64,000 nt of DNA, taken from contig CM045745.1 of the NCBI GenBank assembly GCA_024760905.1, positions 15,728,782 through 15,792,781 on the forward strand. The letters run 5' to 3'. The DNA is from Plotosus lineatus (Eukaryota > Chordata > Actinopteri > Siluriformes > Plotosidae). The position numbers and the translations under genes were made by a program. Positions within the stretch are counted from its first letter, which is position 1; each line of letters opens with the position of its first letter. The notes beneath the pieces were generated by a model, which was not told the DNA's origin, searched no databases, and worked only from the letters and a program-made list of their open reading frames with translations. Below, in pieces: positions 23,651-33,640 of this stretch.

Positions 23651-23920
23651 CACTTCACATGAATATGCGAATTGCCCCAGCAAGAGCAGCTTAGTGTTTT
23701 ATTTTTCTGTTAAATATGACTTTAAACATGTTAAGTGTTAAAAAATGGGTTAAGGGAACAAAATATGACAGTCCTTTATTTACAAGGGAAAATTATTCAA
23801 TACTACCGATGTGCAAGTGGAAAAGTATGTTCATCTTTGCTTTCAGACTTAAATGGAACTATTTTTTTATCAAATAAATTTTGTTAGTGGTGAGTGATTT
23901 ATCAGCCGAGTGGAGGGATT

Positions 23921-24888
23921 TTAGTCCGTTCCGCTATCCAAATCAGCTATAATTTTGGGGATGTTGGTCAATCTTCTCACATGAATTACTCCCACATACC
24001 AGACTGTAACACGGTTGGTCAGGATGCTTTCTACTGTGCAGCGGTAGAAGTTACCCAGGATACAAGCAGCCAGGTGGTTCTTCTTCAGTGTCCTCAGCAA
24101 GAACAGGCAGTGATGGGCCTTCTTAATCAGGTTAGAGGTGTTGGTTGACCTGGACAGGTTCTCTGAGATGTGGGTTCCAGGAATTTGAAGCTGGAGACAC
24201 ATTCGACAACTATCTCATTGATATGGATAGGATCATGAGTATCCCCCTTTTCCTTCAAGAAGTCCATAATGAACTACTTGGTTTTTACTGGTGTTCAGCA
24301 CACCACATAGCTAGTTCAGGGGTCAGCAACCTTTGCCATACAAAGAGCCATTTGGACCCGTTTTCCACATTAAAGAAAACATTGGAGTTGAATCCATACA
24401 TAGGCCTACAGTCACGGGTGAAGAGACAGTAGGAATGAGCTCAACACATATGCGTGAGGTGTACCAGTGTTGAGTATGATCGTGGAGGAACAGTTGTGGC
24501 CTGACTTGACATACAGGGGTCTGTTTGTTAGAAAATTCATGATCCGATTGCGAAGGGAGTAGTTAATTCTAAAGTCCTCACGTTTCGTGGTTAACTTGGA
24601 GGGAATGACTATGTTGAATGTTGAGCAGAAGTCAACAAATATCATTCTTGCATACATGTTTTCTTGTCCAGGTGTGAGTAAACATAGTGGAGCACTGTTG
24701 TTCTTTTGTATTCCTATTGTGTTGGTATGCAAATTGATGAGGGTCCAGTGTGGAAGACAGACTTTGTTTGAGGTGTACCAGGACCAGTTGCTCAAAACAT
24801 TTCATCACAATTGGTGTTAGTGCAATAGGGCAGCAGTCATTCAGGCACTGATGAGCAGTAACAGCTCTTTTTCTGAGGTCCAATTACA
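23921..24888 (-). pseudogene. L2-like LINE reverse transcriptase remnant
   Basis: Minus-strand frames recall the fish L2-like reverse transcriptase: CPIALTPIVMKCFEQLV and LDPHQFAYQHNRNT (about 24700-24850), ARMIFVDFCSTFN with the motif A aspartate (about 24640), FLTNRPLYVKSGHNCSSTI and NTGTPHAYVLSS (about 24470-24560). The C-terminal block is GTHISENLS, FLLRTLKKNHLAA, FYRCTVESILTN (23950-24190). Stops, frame changes and a hAT-like insert at about 24317-24395 break it; motif C is not seen. It was once an endonuclease/reverse transcriptase polyprotein and is now inactive. Confidence 0.8.
24317..24395. mobile_element. hAT-like MITE end
   Basis: It starts caggggtcagcaacctttgc, a common hAT-type MITE terminus in vertebrates, and lies inside the L2 remnant. 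The matching right end is not visible, and the inner limit is a guess from where L2-like coding resumes. Confidence 0.55.
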
Positions 24889-24938
24889 ACTTCAAAATAG
24901 CTGATAATCCAAGAGGTTCACATACTTTGCTACTAAAA

Positions 24939-25017
24939 ATTGGACGTAAAATATCATCAGATCTTCATACAGCCTAAAAATGAATGTATGAAGATCTGAT
25001 GACGTTTTAGGTCCAAT
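24939..25017. repeat. Inverted repeat, 32-bp arms, 15-bp loop
   Basis: The arms at 24939-24970 and 24986-25017 pair with 3 mismatches; the core tcatcagatcttcatac is perfect. It can form a hairpin. Its sequence recalls the inner part of a Tc1-type inverted repeat, so it may be a nearly fully deleted transposon. This is inference. Confidence 0.8.
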
Positions 25018-25289
25018 TTATAGAGAAATAAAACAGTTCTGTAGGTTTAATGAACTGTCAAGCACCACTATACAGTATTTTTGGAATTCCATTTTCAGAG
25101 TGATTTGCTGCAGTTACAAAAACTGTCGAAAGTATGAATGGACCTGCCTTTATATGCTTGAGCCGAATATCACACACAAAAATATTATATTAAGACTGTG
25201 TGTAATTTAGACACTGTTTTGGACAGCAGTGATCAGTTCTCAACTACTGCACCACTGTCTGTGTAACACATATCTTGCATCTAAATGCA

Positions 25290-25600
25290 TTGTATAAGTC
25301 CTAGCCATATGGTTAGAGAAGCAACTTTAGAAATGAAATGTTGCTGGTTTGATTCCCTAACCAACAACAAAAAAAGTTGGGGGGGGTGGGGAGGAGGAGA
25401 GCATGTTAAGATTGCATGTAATTTTAGGCCTTGTCCAAAAGGCACCTCACCCCCAATTGCTTTTCAGGCGCTAAAATGTGTGTGGCAGCCCATTCTCCAA
25501 GTGTGTGTGATAACTTTGGATAGGTTCAATTTAAAGACAATAATTTCCCTTGTGGGATTACTGCAGGATATAAATAAATAAATATATAAATAAATATCAG
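25290..25600 (+). mobile_element. SINE-G copy
   Basis: The head-like part (tatggttagagaagcaactt, then gctggtttgattccct as a weak B box) is followed by the ttgtccaaaaggcacctcac block, the shared segment atgtgtgtggcagcccattc, and the terminus tttcccttgtgggattactg with an AAATA tail. Confidence 0.65.
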
Positions 25601-25996
25601 TTCAGTTCACCATGTGTTAATTTTACTCATAAGTGTGTTTCTGAAAATCCGCAACTGCAAGATTAATTTGTCAGGCACTTTATATAGTCCTAATTCAGCA
25701 CATTATACAAGTTATACAACATAATGAAAGAAAAAAAAATGTCGACAATTTCAGTTACAATCAGTGTTTTTATGACAAGATTTTATAAACGTTGCGTGTC
25801 TGAAACTCATGCTTCTTGGTAAATAAAATGATTTGATATACCAATGTTCTCATTGTTATTTTACTATGCTATTAGCATTTTATTTACTTTTTTTTCACCC
25901 AGGTGCTTGTAAACTCTCCTGCTGACAGTGCACTCAGTGGATAAACCTGTGAGAGGCCTTTTAAAACCAGTAAGTTGTCTAAGGGCTTCAAAAATC
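25601..25996. other. No recognised gene
   Basis: AT-rich sequence between SINE-G and SINE-A; no feature was recognised. Confidence 0.4.
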
Positions 25997-26194
25997 ATTC
26001 ATTTTCTGAGCCACTTAACCTTAATTAGGGTTGCAGGAAGGCTGGCGCCGAGGGCAGAATACACCCCGGACAGCTTGCCAGGTCATTGCAGGGCAGAAAC
26101 ACGCTACGGCTATGCAGCCTACAAAAGATGGATGTTTTACAGCCTCACACCACAAACAGTGAGAGACATGGCTGGCCTTTGATAGCCCAGTTAG
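25997..26194 (-). mobile_element. SINE-A (L2-like tail), cut by pogo-E
   Basis: Tail and body are present on plus (aaccttaattagggttgcag, cctcacaccacaaacagtga). It stops at cccagttagc, where the inverted pogo-E end begins; the tRNA-like head is not found on the other side. Confidence 0.8.
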
Positions 26195-26351
26195 CGATGA
26201 ATATTTATTTTTTTAAAAAACGCGATGTACTGAAGCCGCATGAATTGAAGCACGAAGTAGCGAGGGATCCCTGTGTATATACAGGGATCCCTCGCGACTT
26301 GCTTCAATTCATGCAGCTTCAGTGCATCGCGTTTTTTTTTTTTAAATATTC
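26195..26351. repeat. Large palindrome: two pogo-E 5' ends head to head
   Basis: The left arm 26195-26273 is the reverse complement (with a few mismatches and poly-A length changes) of the right arm 26282-26351. They are separated by the 8-bp spacer tgtatata, which contains the TA target of this element class. Both arms carry the pogo-E terminus cagggatccctcgc and the cttcaattcatgc block. Confidence 0.9.
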
Positions 26352-26747
26352 ATAGAATTAAAAAATAAGGAAATTAAGGAAGAATAGGGGAAAAAGTTAA
26401 GGAAAATGGCACAAAAACAAGTCCAATTATGCAAAAAAAAAATCCTAAACAAACAAAAAACAACACAAAATCTCCCATCAAAACGAGTTATATTTTTGTG
26501 AGGTGCGCATCTTATGTGTGTGTATTTATATTGTATTTACATATTATGCATTATTTTTAAATGTTTAATTGTTACTATAAGCATTTATAGTATTTATTGT
26601 ATATATGTATTTATTGATATTATATATACATATACATGTACGTATACATCAGTCAGAGGGGGTTGGGGGGGTGATCCTACTTCGCAGATTTCGATGGTCG
26701 CGTGGGGATCTCGGTCCCAATTAACCGCGGAAAGTGAGGGATCCCTG
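26282..26747 (+). mobile_element. pogo-E MITE, full length, 466 bp
   Basis: Ends cagggatccctcgcgactt and aaagtgagggatccctg are inverted and flanked by TA. There is no transposase frame; the interior is AT-rich. Its 3' end runs directly into a (TA)n array (26748-26825). The CAG...CCTCGC end is like Tigger/pogo families, an inference from the terminal motif and the TA target. Confidence 0.82.
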
Positions 26748-26751
26748 TATA

Positions 26752-26825
<74 letters not shown>
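26748..26825. repeat. (TA)n microsatellite
   Basis: A nearly pure array attached to the 3' end of pogo-E. Confidence 0.95.
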
Positions 26826-26827
<2 letters not shown>

Positions 26828-27585
26828 TAGATAGATACATACATATATACATACATAGAGGTATGTGTGTGTCCAAAAAATGTTACATTAATTGTACAGT
26901 ACTGCATGCTTTATAAGACACTATGATTGCTGTACAGACAAAAATAAATAAATAAATTGAATTGGAAAAAAAATACAATAAAAGTTAGTTAACTCCTTGA
27001 GAAATCCTGAAATCCTATACACACATATAATTATGTGTAAAATGTAGTTATTGTTTGTTCAAGCAAATGTTTGACTCATCTGATAGTTTTTAACACCCCA
27101 CATTTGCCTCAGAAAGTAGGAGAATTCAGAAAGGTTTCACTCAGCTAGCATGTGTTTTCTTAATACAGAAGGTGTTTGTGTGATATGATGCATCAGAATT
27201 CCTGGAGTTCAGATGCATCTCTTTGATTTATAGTGTGGCTTTGGTTCTCAGTGGGTTTGAGTAATGAGCCTTGACAGATTAACTTATGTGGACAGTTTAA
27301 GTTCCATTGCAAAGAAAGAGAGGAAAATTGTAGCTGAATAGAAAGCAACAGTAAGGATAAGAGCAAGGAAATACTGTGTTATCTTTAGCCTGCATCTGGG
27401 AAGTTCAATCTTTCCATGATAGGACCTCATATTAGGGAGCAGAATGCTGCAGGAATCATTCAAATAGAGGAGAATTTCCACACGGTCCATTTAATCGTTC
27501 TGTTTGTTTTGTAACAGTTGAAAAGATGGTAAGATGGCATCGCTGTCTGTTATGCAGCTACTGTATCTAATGTGGTACACAATTA
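26826..27585. other. No recognised gene
   Basis: Unique AT-rich sequence with no recognised repeat or exon. Confidence 0.4.
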
Positions 27586-28346
27586 CAGGGGTACCTCACC
27601 TTATGAAGTCTCACCAAACAAAAAATGCAAGTTACGAAAAGCATTTTCCGAAAATTTTTGTCTCAGGATACGAAACAAGTTCACGTTACGAAAGCACCAT
27701 CTTAAAAATTCAAACGCGCCATTCAAACTTTAAAAAGTGCCATTCAAACAATGCACGAGCTGCTCTCCCATCAATGACGTTCAAACATCCCGCCCCGCTG
27801 GCCTCCCATTTACTAACAACTGAGCTGTCGTTTATGTCGCCTTCACTCAAGCGCCATCTTGGACAGGTCCACCTGACGCCATCTTGGACAGAGATCCCAT
27901 TGCCTAGGAGGAATGACGCATCTACTTCCCATTGCCTATTATAGAGCTGAATCCCCCATGATGCTTTTCGTGTAAAGGACAGAGTTACTGTTGTTTTATG
28001 CTTTATTTCTTGACTCAGACTTTTAACCTTCCATAAACATTTGTAAGATTACAACTCTGCTAAGAACACACACACACACACACACACACACGTGCATGAG
28101 AAGAACAAACGGGCTCAAGTGATATCGCAAAGGAATATGGCCAAACCCGTCTACCATCGGTACAATACTGAAGCAGAAGGTCTTAAAAGGTATGATTTTA
28201 TAATTTTTAAAGGGTTTAGGGGGTAGTATTGGGAGCCTTGGAACGAATCAGACGTTTTACATGTAAAATGCGGTTCAACTTATGAAAAATGCAGGTTACA
28301 AAAAAAGCTCTGGAACGGATTAATTTTGTAAGGTGAGGTACCACTG
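27586..28346 (+). mobile_element. pogo-B deletion derivative, full length, 761 bp
   Basis: Ends caggggtacctcaccttatg and taaggtgaggtaccactg form inverted repeats, flanked by TA (27584-27585 and 28347-28348). Near 28125-28190 the plus strand carries a helix-turn-helix remnant: gatatcgcaaaggaatatgg encodes DIAKEYG, and after a one-base frame change the next codons read STIGTILKQK, a motif of Tigger/CENP-B DNA-binding domains. A (CA)n run lies at 28069-28091. No catalytic domain remains. Confidence 0.87.
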
Positions 28347-28473
28347 TATATGCTGATTGTAAAGTTGACGTCTGGACTACAACCTCTTAATTTAAAGTAT
28401 TAGTATTCTGGATATGTATCCTGGCCAACTAACTTTTATTTATCCATTTTATGCTGATCACCTGCCAACTGTG

Positions 28474-28780
28474 TGGGGCCGGTGGTGTAGTGGTTATGGT
28501 TCTGGTGGGCTCATGATCAGGAGGTTGTGTGTTCAAATCCCAGTTAGACTCCCACTGTGCTAAGACCCCTGGTCAAGGTCTTAACCACAAGTGTGCCTCT
28601 GTTCACCCAGCAATATAAATGGGTACCAGTAAAAATATACTGGGAAGGTAACCGGCGCTGGACTAGCGTCCCATCCAGGAGGAGTTGAACTCCTAGTCGC
28701 TTCACGCTATGGAAACCAGGGATAAGCATCGGCCTGATGAGCCACTATAGCTCAGGTGTAAAGTGTCAAGGCTCCAGTGT
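28474..28780 (+). mobile_element. SINE-C copy
   Basis: The tRNA-like head (ggccggtggtgtagtggtta, B box like gttcaaatccc), the body (tataaatgggtaccagtaaa) and the 3' part (tgatgagccactatagctca) are present in order. Confidence 0.88.
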
Positions 28781-28942
28781 CAAGTCTCCGGTCCAAGGCT
28801 CCAAGGTTATTCAATCTGTCACTCATATGATAACAGCCTTGTGTGATTGTAATGATTTTATTGATGGGAAAGATCAAATGAAACTTGTCAGACTGGCTTA
28901 AACTGACAGGAAGCCTACTGAAAATTAAAACACTCTTTGCAA

Positions 28943-29120
28943 CCGTGGTGACTCAGTGATTAGGTTCTGGGTTACTGATTATAATTCTGGGGCTTCGAAC
29001 CCCAGCCAGCCAGAAGGTTTAAGCAGCCACTGCTGTGATATGCAAAGAAAGGAATTCCATGGTGCTGTAATCTCTCTGTGACAAATACAAGTTTGATAGA
29101 AAGGAAGGTAATGTTGTTTT
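28943..29120 (+). mobile_element. SINE-E: tRNA-like SINE
   Basis: The head ccgtggtgactcagtgatta, with B box cttcgaaccccag, leads to an A-poor body (gtaatctctctgtgacaaat). It resembles another common fish SINE head, but I cannot name the family. Confidence 0.6.
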
Positions 29121-29222
29121 CTGCTGTTGTAGTCCAAATAATGGTAAGATCCTCTGCATTATGCATTCTGAAATGTTCTTTTCCATCCCATGGTCAATAG
29201 GATGGGCTATTAATGTTACAGT

Positions 29223-29654
29223 TGTTACATAATGAACTTTCAGCCTGATCCAGAAATACAGGAGACAGTGTGAGATGACACAGAGCCGATTTATTACTCA
29301 AAGGGGAAGCACTCAAGCAGGAGACAAATACGGTAACTACTGGTGATAAAGAGAAACACAATAAACATTAAGCACTGGGAACTAAGTCACGGGTAACTGG
29401 TTGAGTGTGGAGCTGGAACCAGGAGCCAGAGAGAACACAGGGAAGCAGAGACGTGATGCAAGACAATCTTCTGGCAATGAGGTGAAAGCGCTGCTTGTCT
29501 TTATAGCAGAGTAGATTAGAGAGTGGGATCAGGTGTGTGCACTGCAATCAGCCCTCATAGGTCAGCCATGCCCCTCCACCGGAGCCTGCAACGCTGGGGA
29601 GAAACAGAGTTATAAGAGCCGCCACATTCAGTCTCCCCAACACAGACCATAACA
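29223..29654 (-). mobile_element. Solo LTR, Gypsy-like, 432 bp, with TSD
   Basis: On the minus strand it starts tgttatggtctgtg and ends ttatgtaaca, the TG...CA pattern with a TGTTA/TAACA inverted tip. A TATA-like ctataaagac and an AATAAA signal (gagtaataaatc) lie between. It is flanked by perfect 5-bp repeats acagt (29218-29222 and 29655-29659), as made by LTR integrases. No internal region is present, so it is a product of recombination between two LTRs. It is related to the one at 51862-52356. Confidence 0.9.
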
Positions 29655-29982
29655 ACAGTTCTGTCAGCTTGAACAAGTCTTGCAACTCTTCACTGACCTC
29701 TCTTTTCAATAATTATAATCATTGCTACCTACGGAATTGCCCAACTGAAGACTGATTTCAGCAGTTTCTAAAATACTCAACCCAGCACGGGATTTCCCAT
29801 CAGGTCAAATCTACATCCCAGCAAGCCTATGCTCTCATCTCATTGTACTGCTTTGCCTCAGGCCACTCCCAACATTGATATAACACACAAATGAATCGAT
29901 AAGCATGTGCGAGCATGCCTGTTCTAATGTGCCTCTCACCTTTTCTGTTCACAAGTACAAAGTGTGTCTCTCTGCTCTGCAG

Positions 29983-30236
29983 AATCACCCAGGGAACAGG
30001 AAACTCAGCTCTACCCCTACAAATTATGCAAGCGTATAAAGTCACATACCGTCTCCCACCTCACAACTGCCTTCCTTTCATATTTCCCAGCTCAAGTCAA
30101 TCACGCCCAGACCATCCGCACCTCAGTCCAGTACAACACGCTACCAAAGGCTCTGGACGTTAACAAGCATTCAACGTATGAGGCCTTACGGGACTCTAGG
30201 CACAGACATGTCGACATAGAATACCTGGGTGAATGA
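29983..30236 (+). CDS. Candidate terminal coding exon, unrecognised
   Basis: A pyrimidine-rich tract ending tctctctgctctgcag precedes an open frame that continues to a TGA at 30234-30236. The frame (phase: two bases carried from an upstream exon) ends with ...HVDIEYLGE and includes NTLPKALDVNKHSTYEALR. Composition is ordinary protein-like and the surroundings (29660-30560) show no repeat family. I recognise no domain and find no partner exon, so it may be a chance frame, an old retroposed piece or the last exon of a host gene. Confidence 0.25.
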
Positions 30237-30569
30237 CAGGATACAGGCCAGAGGAACAATGCTGAGTGCGAGCCAAGAACATCTTTCACCGTCTATCCTC
30301 GCTGAAGTTTCACCAACAATACCGAGACAAACCAGGACCAGGGCATCTTCAAAAGGACGTAGCTTGTCGGGGGGCTTCTATCACAGCCTCAGCTAAGTGT
30401 AATTAAACTGTAATCTTCACACTAGAACATGCTTTTCTGGAATAGTGTACGAGAATTAAGTGTAATTGCACCTCCGTTCCACTAGTTGTCAGCGACGCTC
30501 ACATTGTCATGCTATGGTGTAGCAGTTTTTTGCACGAGCAAACGATATGAAGTGCAGTAAACAACCCCT

Positions 30570-30804
30570 CATGAAACAACACGGAAAAAAATTCTAACAG
30601 GAACGAAGAGAACGGTGGTTGAACTATATTTCTTTCTTTTTTGTTTTTAATATGAATAAAGGTATAATGTTATGCAGAGGTGTACTAATCACAATTTTAT
30701 AGACAAATAATACTATATGCTCCTGGAAGAAAAAAACCCCGGTGGGGGGTGAAATGTTTTTTTCTTCCTGGGGGGGCGCCACAGAAAGTAGTTGAGAGGC
30801 ACTG
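30570..30804 (+). mobile_element. Dispersed repeat with hAT-like 3' end
   Basis: It shares tttttgtttttaat, aatgttatgcagaggtgtac-type and aattttatagacaaataata blocks with 38446-38620. It ends gggggggcgccacagaaagt, agttgagaggcactg, a terminus typical of some fish hAT-type elements (reverse: cagtgcctctcaact). The 5' end is not found. Confidence 0.6.
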
Positions 30805-30810
30805 GATTAA

Positions 30811-31500
30811 ATGAATGTCAAGGATGTTATTAACGGTCTTGCATCACCTACTCTTCCTGTCTCTTCTACTCGGCCCCTTCTCTTCGTCTTATGTATAAAT
30901 AACCGACCTGATATTGTTCTGGAGCCAATGTTCAAGGTGCTAACAATAACAAACAAGAAAGCTCTTGTACTCCCTCATTACCACCTTGGAGGCACAAGCC
31001 TGTGACACGTAGAAGAGCAGAAGGATCTTGGCGTAGTTATCACCACTGAGCTGACATGGGTGTCATGTGACATCCTCACCATTGTTTCCAAGCCAAAAAA
31101 AATACTATGACTCCTCAAGCGAACATGTCCACTCGTAACAGAGATCAAAGTCAACCACACTTTGAATCTCTTTCTTGTCAAATTTCAGCTCAGTTATACC
31201 GCAGAAGTATGGTCCCCCCAGGGACTGTTAAATTCAAGGCCATCATAGAAAGGGTTCAGCACCATGCTTTGTCATGTAATGAATTCTCAGATCCAGAATT
31301 GGAGAAATGTCCTATGAAGACAGACGTGTGGTGTTGAATCTGCTGCCACTACATACAACAGAGAAATAAGAGATGTGGCACACATGTATAAATCTATTTA
31401 CGGAATGACCTCTGTAAGACCGCCAATTTTCCACTCTTTTTTTTTATAGAACTGTCAGATCACCCCACCACAATTTCAATTCCTTCAAACTTTTTCCTGC
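30811..31500 (+). pseudogene. LINE reverse transcriptase C-terminal remnant (L2/CR1-like)
   Basis: Plus-strand frames recall a LINE reverse transcriptase: PLLFVLCINNRPDIV (about 30870-30915), then KDLGVVITTELTW (about 31028), FQLSYTAEVWSPQ-like residues (about 31180-31220) and a REIRDVAHMYKSIYG block (about 31370). The frame changes several times and the FADD motif is not seen, so it is a decayed fragment. The clade is uncertain; the order resembles L2/CR1-type ORF2 ends. Confidence 0.65.
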
Positions 31501-31631
31501 AAATTTTACTTTACTGTATTCCACTCAACTTTTGATATGAATTCTTCTGCACATGCCATCGTCTGCAGGACTGCAGTGTCATTGTACTGATTCATTTATA
31601 TATGATTCCTAGAAATGCTCATTCATGTACT

Positions 31632-31981
31632 CATTCATTTTCTGAACCACTTAATCCTAGTTAGGGTTCCAGGAAGGCTGGCGCCCATATCAGCAGACTG
31701 TAGGCGATAGCAGGGTTCACCCTGGACAGCTCTCCAGGCCATTGCAGGGCCAACACTCACATGACCATTCACACTCACACCTAGGGGTGATTTGGAACAG
31801 CCAATTAACCTACTGTGCATGTTTTCGGACTGTGGGAGGAAACTTGAATACCCAGAGGAAACCCACACAAGCACGGGGAAAACATGCAAATTCCACATAG
31901 AAACGCCTGCGCTGTTAATCGAACCTAGGACCTTCTTGCTGTGAGGTAGATTTACTAACCACTATGCCACCATATGCCGCC
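31632..31981 (-). mobile_element. SINE-B copy, full length
   Basis: On plus: 3' part (gaaccacttaatcctagtta, gctggcgcccatatcagcag), central block (ggactgtgggaggaaacttg, cccacacaagcacggggaaa) and the tRNA-like head (ctgtgaggtagatttactaa, ccactatgcc). Confidence 0.85.
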
Positions 31982-32717
31982 GCCTGGAGGTTTATTAATT
32001 CATATATTTATTAATTATTTTTAATTTAAGGTTTGCACCCAGCATTGGTGTGTTATGTAAGTTTCGCACACTGTATTGAATAATTGTGTATTTCATTTAA
32101 TAATTATGCATTCATCTTTTGTGTGTGTATATTGGGGTTATGCATGTAATAAAAAGGAGAAAAAATTAAATAAAAAAAAATGACATTAAGAAACGATCTT
32201 GATTAACATGCACGTTTTAATATAGGGTTCTTAGTTTGTAGACGCTCAAAGTTTTACACTGCAGCTCACAGAATTTCAGTGCTGGTTACATATACACTGC
32301 TGCACAGCTAGAAGAGGATCAGGGAGGGTAGATTCTGATGGATTTCGTGATCCAGATTGTAAAACGTATATGAGCCATTTAAGGGTAAACCATATGATGA
32401 GCTACAATACACCATTGTATTATTTTTATATTATTTAATTATATTAATTTTATAATTATCTCATTCTGTTTGCTTAAACTATGAATGTGTAAAATGTTTA
32501 CTGTCGATATATTGTGTGGTACGTACTGCATGGACAACTTGAGTTTTAAAAGGACATTTATTTTAAGAAAAGGAGAATGGCTGCAGTGCTATTTGTGGAT
32601 AATTGACAGTAGGGGCAGAGATGGTGCATTTCTGAGGCTCGTAAAATGTAATATATTGTGTTCTGCTCCGTAGCGCGAGGTTATTCAAACAAACCACATG
32701 AATGTGCAGTTACATAC
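31982..32717. other. No recognised gene
   Basis: AT-rich sequence with no recognised repeat family. The 62-aa frame at 32485-32673 shows no domain. Confidence 0.4.
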
Positions 32718-32779
32718 CGGTAATCCTTCAGTGTTTTACTGGCAGCCTTTACAGAGTTCTTCAAGGTCATCAGCTCCTT
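32718..32779 (-). CDS. Candidate 62-bp internal exon, unrecognised
   Basis: On the minus strand, ttattttcatatgtgcag forms a plausible acceptor, and the exon ends in gattaccg followed by a donor gtatgt. The frame with no stop reads KELMTLKNSVKAASKTLKDY, lysine-rich and amphipathic, like part of a coiled coil or helical bundle. The size and both splice sites fit a real exon, and the surroundings are not recognised as repeats. Splice-like sites occur by chance often, no neighbouring exon was found, and no family is recognised. Confidence 0.3.
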
Positions 32780-33295
32780 CTGCACATATGAAAATAAGTG
32801 GTTGAGTTACAGGCAGTGAAGAAGGCAGGCCACTGGGGTCCTGGGATAGCCAGTGGGGAGGTAAAGGGTAACAGATATAGGTGAAAACACTACACTGAGG
32901 TAAGGAAAGGGTGCAGGATCATGGAAGGTGGAACATCAGAAAACTGGAGATGAAGATGGGGAAAATAAGAAGGTATTAAATTAAAGAATGACAGTTGAAT
33001 CAAAAGAGATATGAAAATGCGCGAAGCGCTAAGCACTACAAATACAACCACCTATATTACGTCCACTGTAGTAATAAAGCACACATGTTTGTTTAAGGAT
33101 GGGTGGACAAAGTCTCTGGCCTATCGGATTACTTTTATTAACTAATTAGTTGTAAAACAAAATAATTCAGCCCATTTTCTCCAAAATTGAAAAGTCACCA
33201 CCTTCCACCCTCTCTTCTATAGCATGACGGATATTAACAGTGAGGAGTGCCAAACTAGGACATGATTTCCTGAAGACATATAGATCCATCTCCAG
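32780..33295. other. No recognised gene
   Basis: Unique-looking sequence, purine-rich between about 32800 and 33020. No repeat family was recognised. Confidence 0.4.
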
Positions 33296-33640
33296 GAGGC
33301 AGTGTTGGCCTGGTGGTAAAGGGCGCTGGATCGCTGATCCTAAGGTTGGGGGTTCGAGTCCCACTCTCCACAAGGTTGTCATTGTGCTCCCACCCCAAGC
33401 TAACTGGGTTATCAAAGGCCGGCCATGTCTGTCATTGTCTATGGTGAGAGGTTCATGTAAAAGAACCATTGCCGACTTTCGTAAGGAGTAGCTGCAAAGC
33501 CGTTAGCGTGTTTATGCCCCTTGCTAAAGGGTTGTGTCAGGAAGGGCATCCGACGTAAAAAACAACGCCAAATCAATCAAACATGCGAATCAGATCATTC
33601 GCTGTGGCGACCCCTGAAAAAGGGGAAAAGGTGAAAAGAT
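33296..33640 (+). mobile_element. SINE-A with RTE-like tail, full length
   Basis: The head (ggcctggtggtaaagggcgc, B box gggttcgagtccc), the body (aagctaactgggttatcaaa) and the tail follow in order: gttgtgtcaggaagggcatc, cgacgtaaaaaacaacgcca, catgcgaatcag, cgctgtggcgacccctgaaa. This is one of the best copies for comparing the tail with the RTE LINE ends. Confidence 0.92.
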
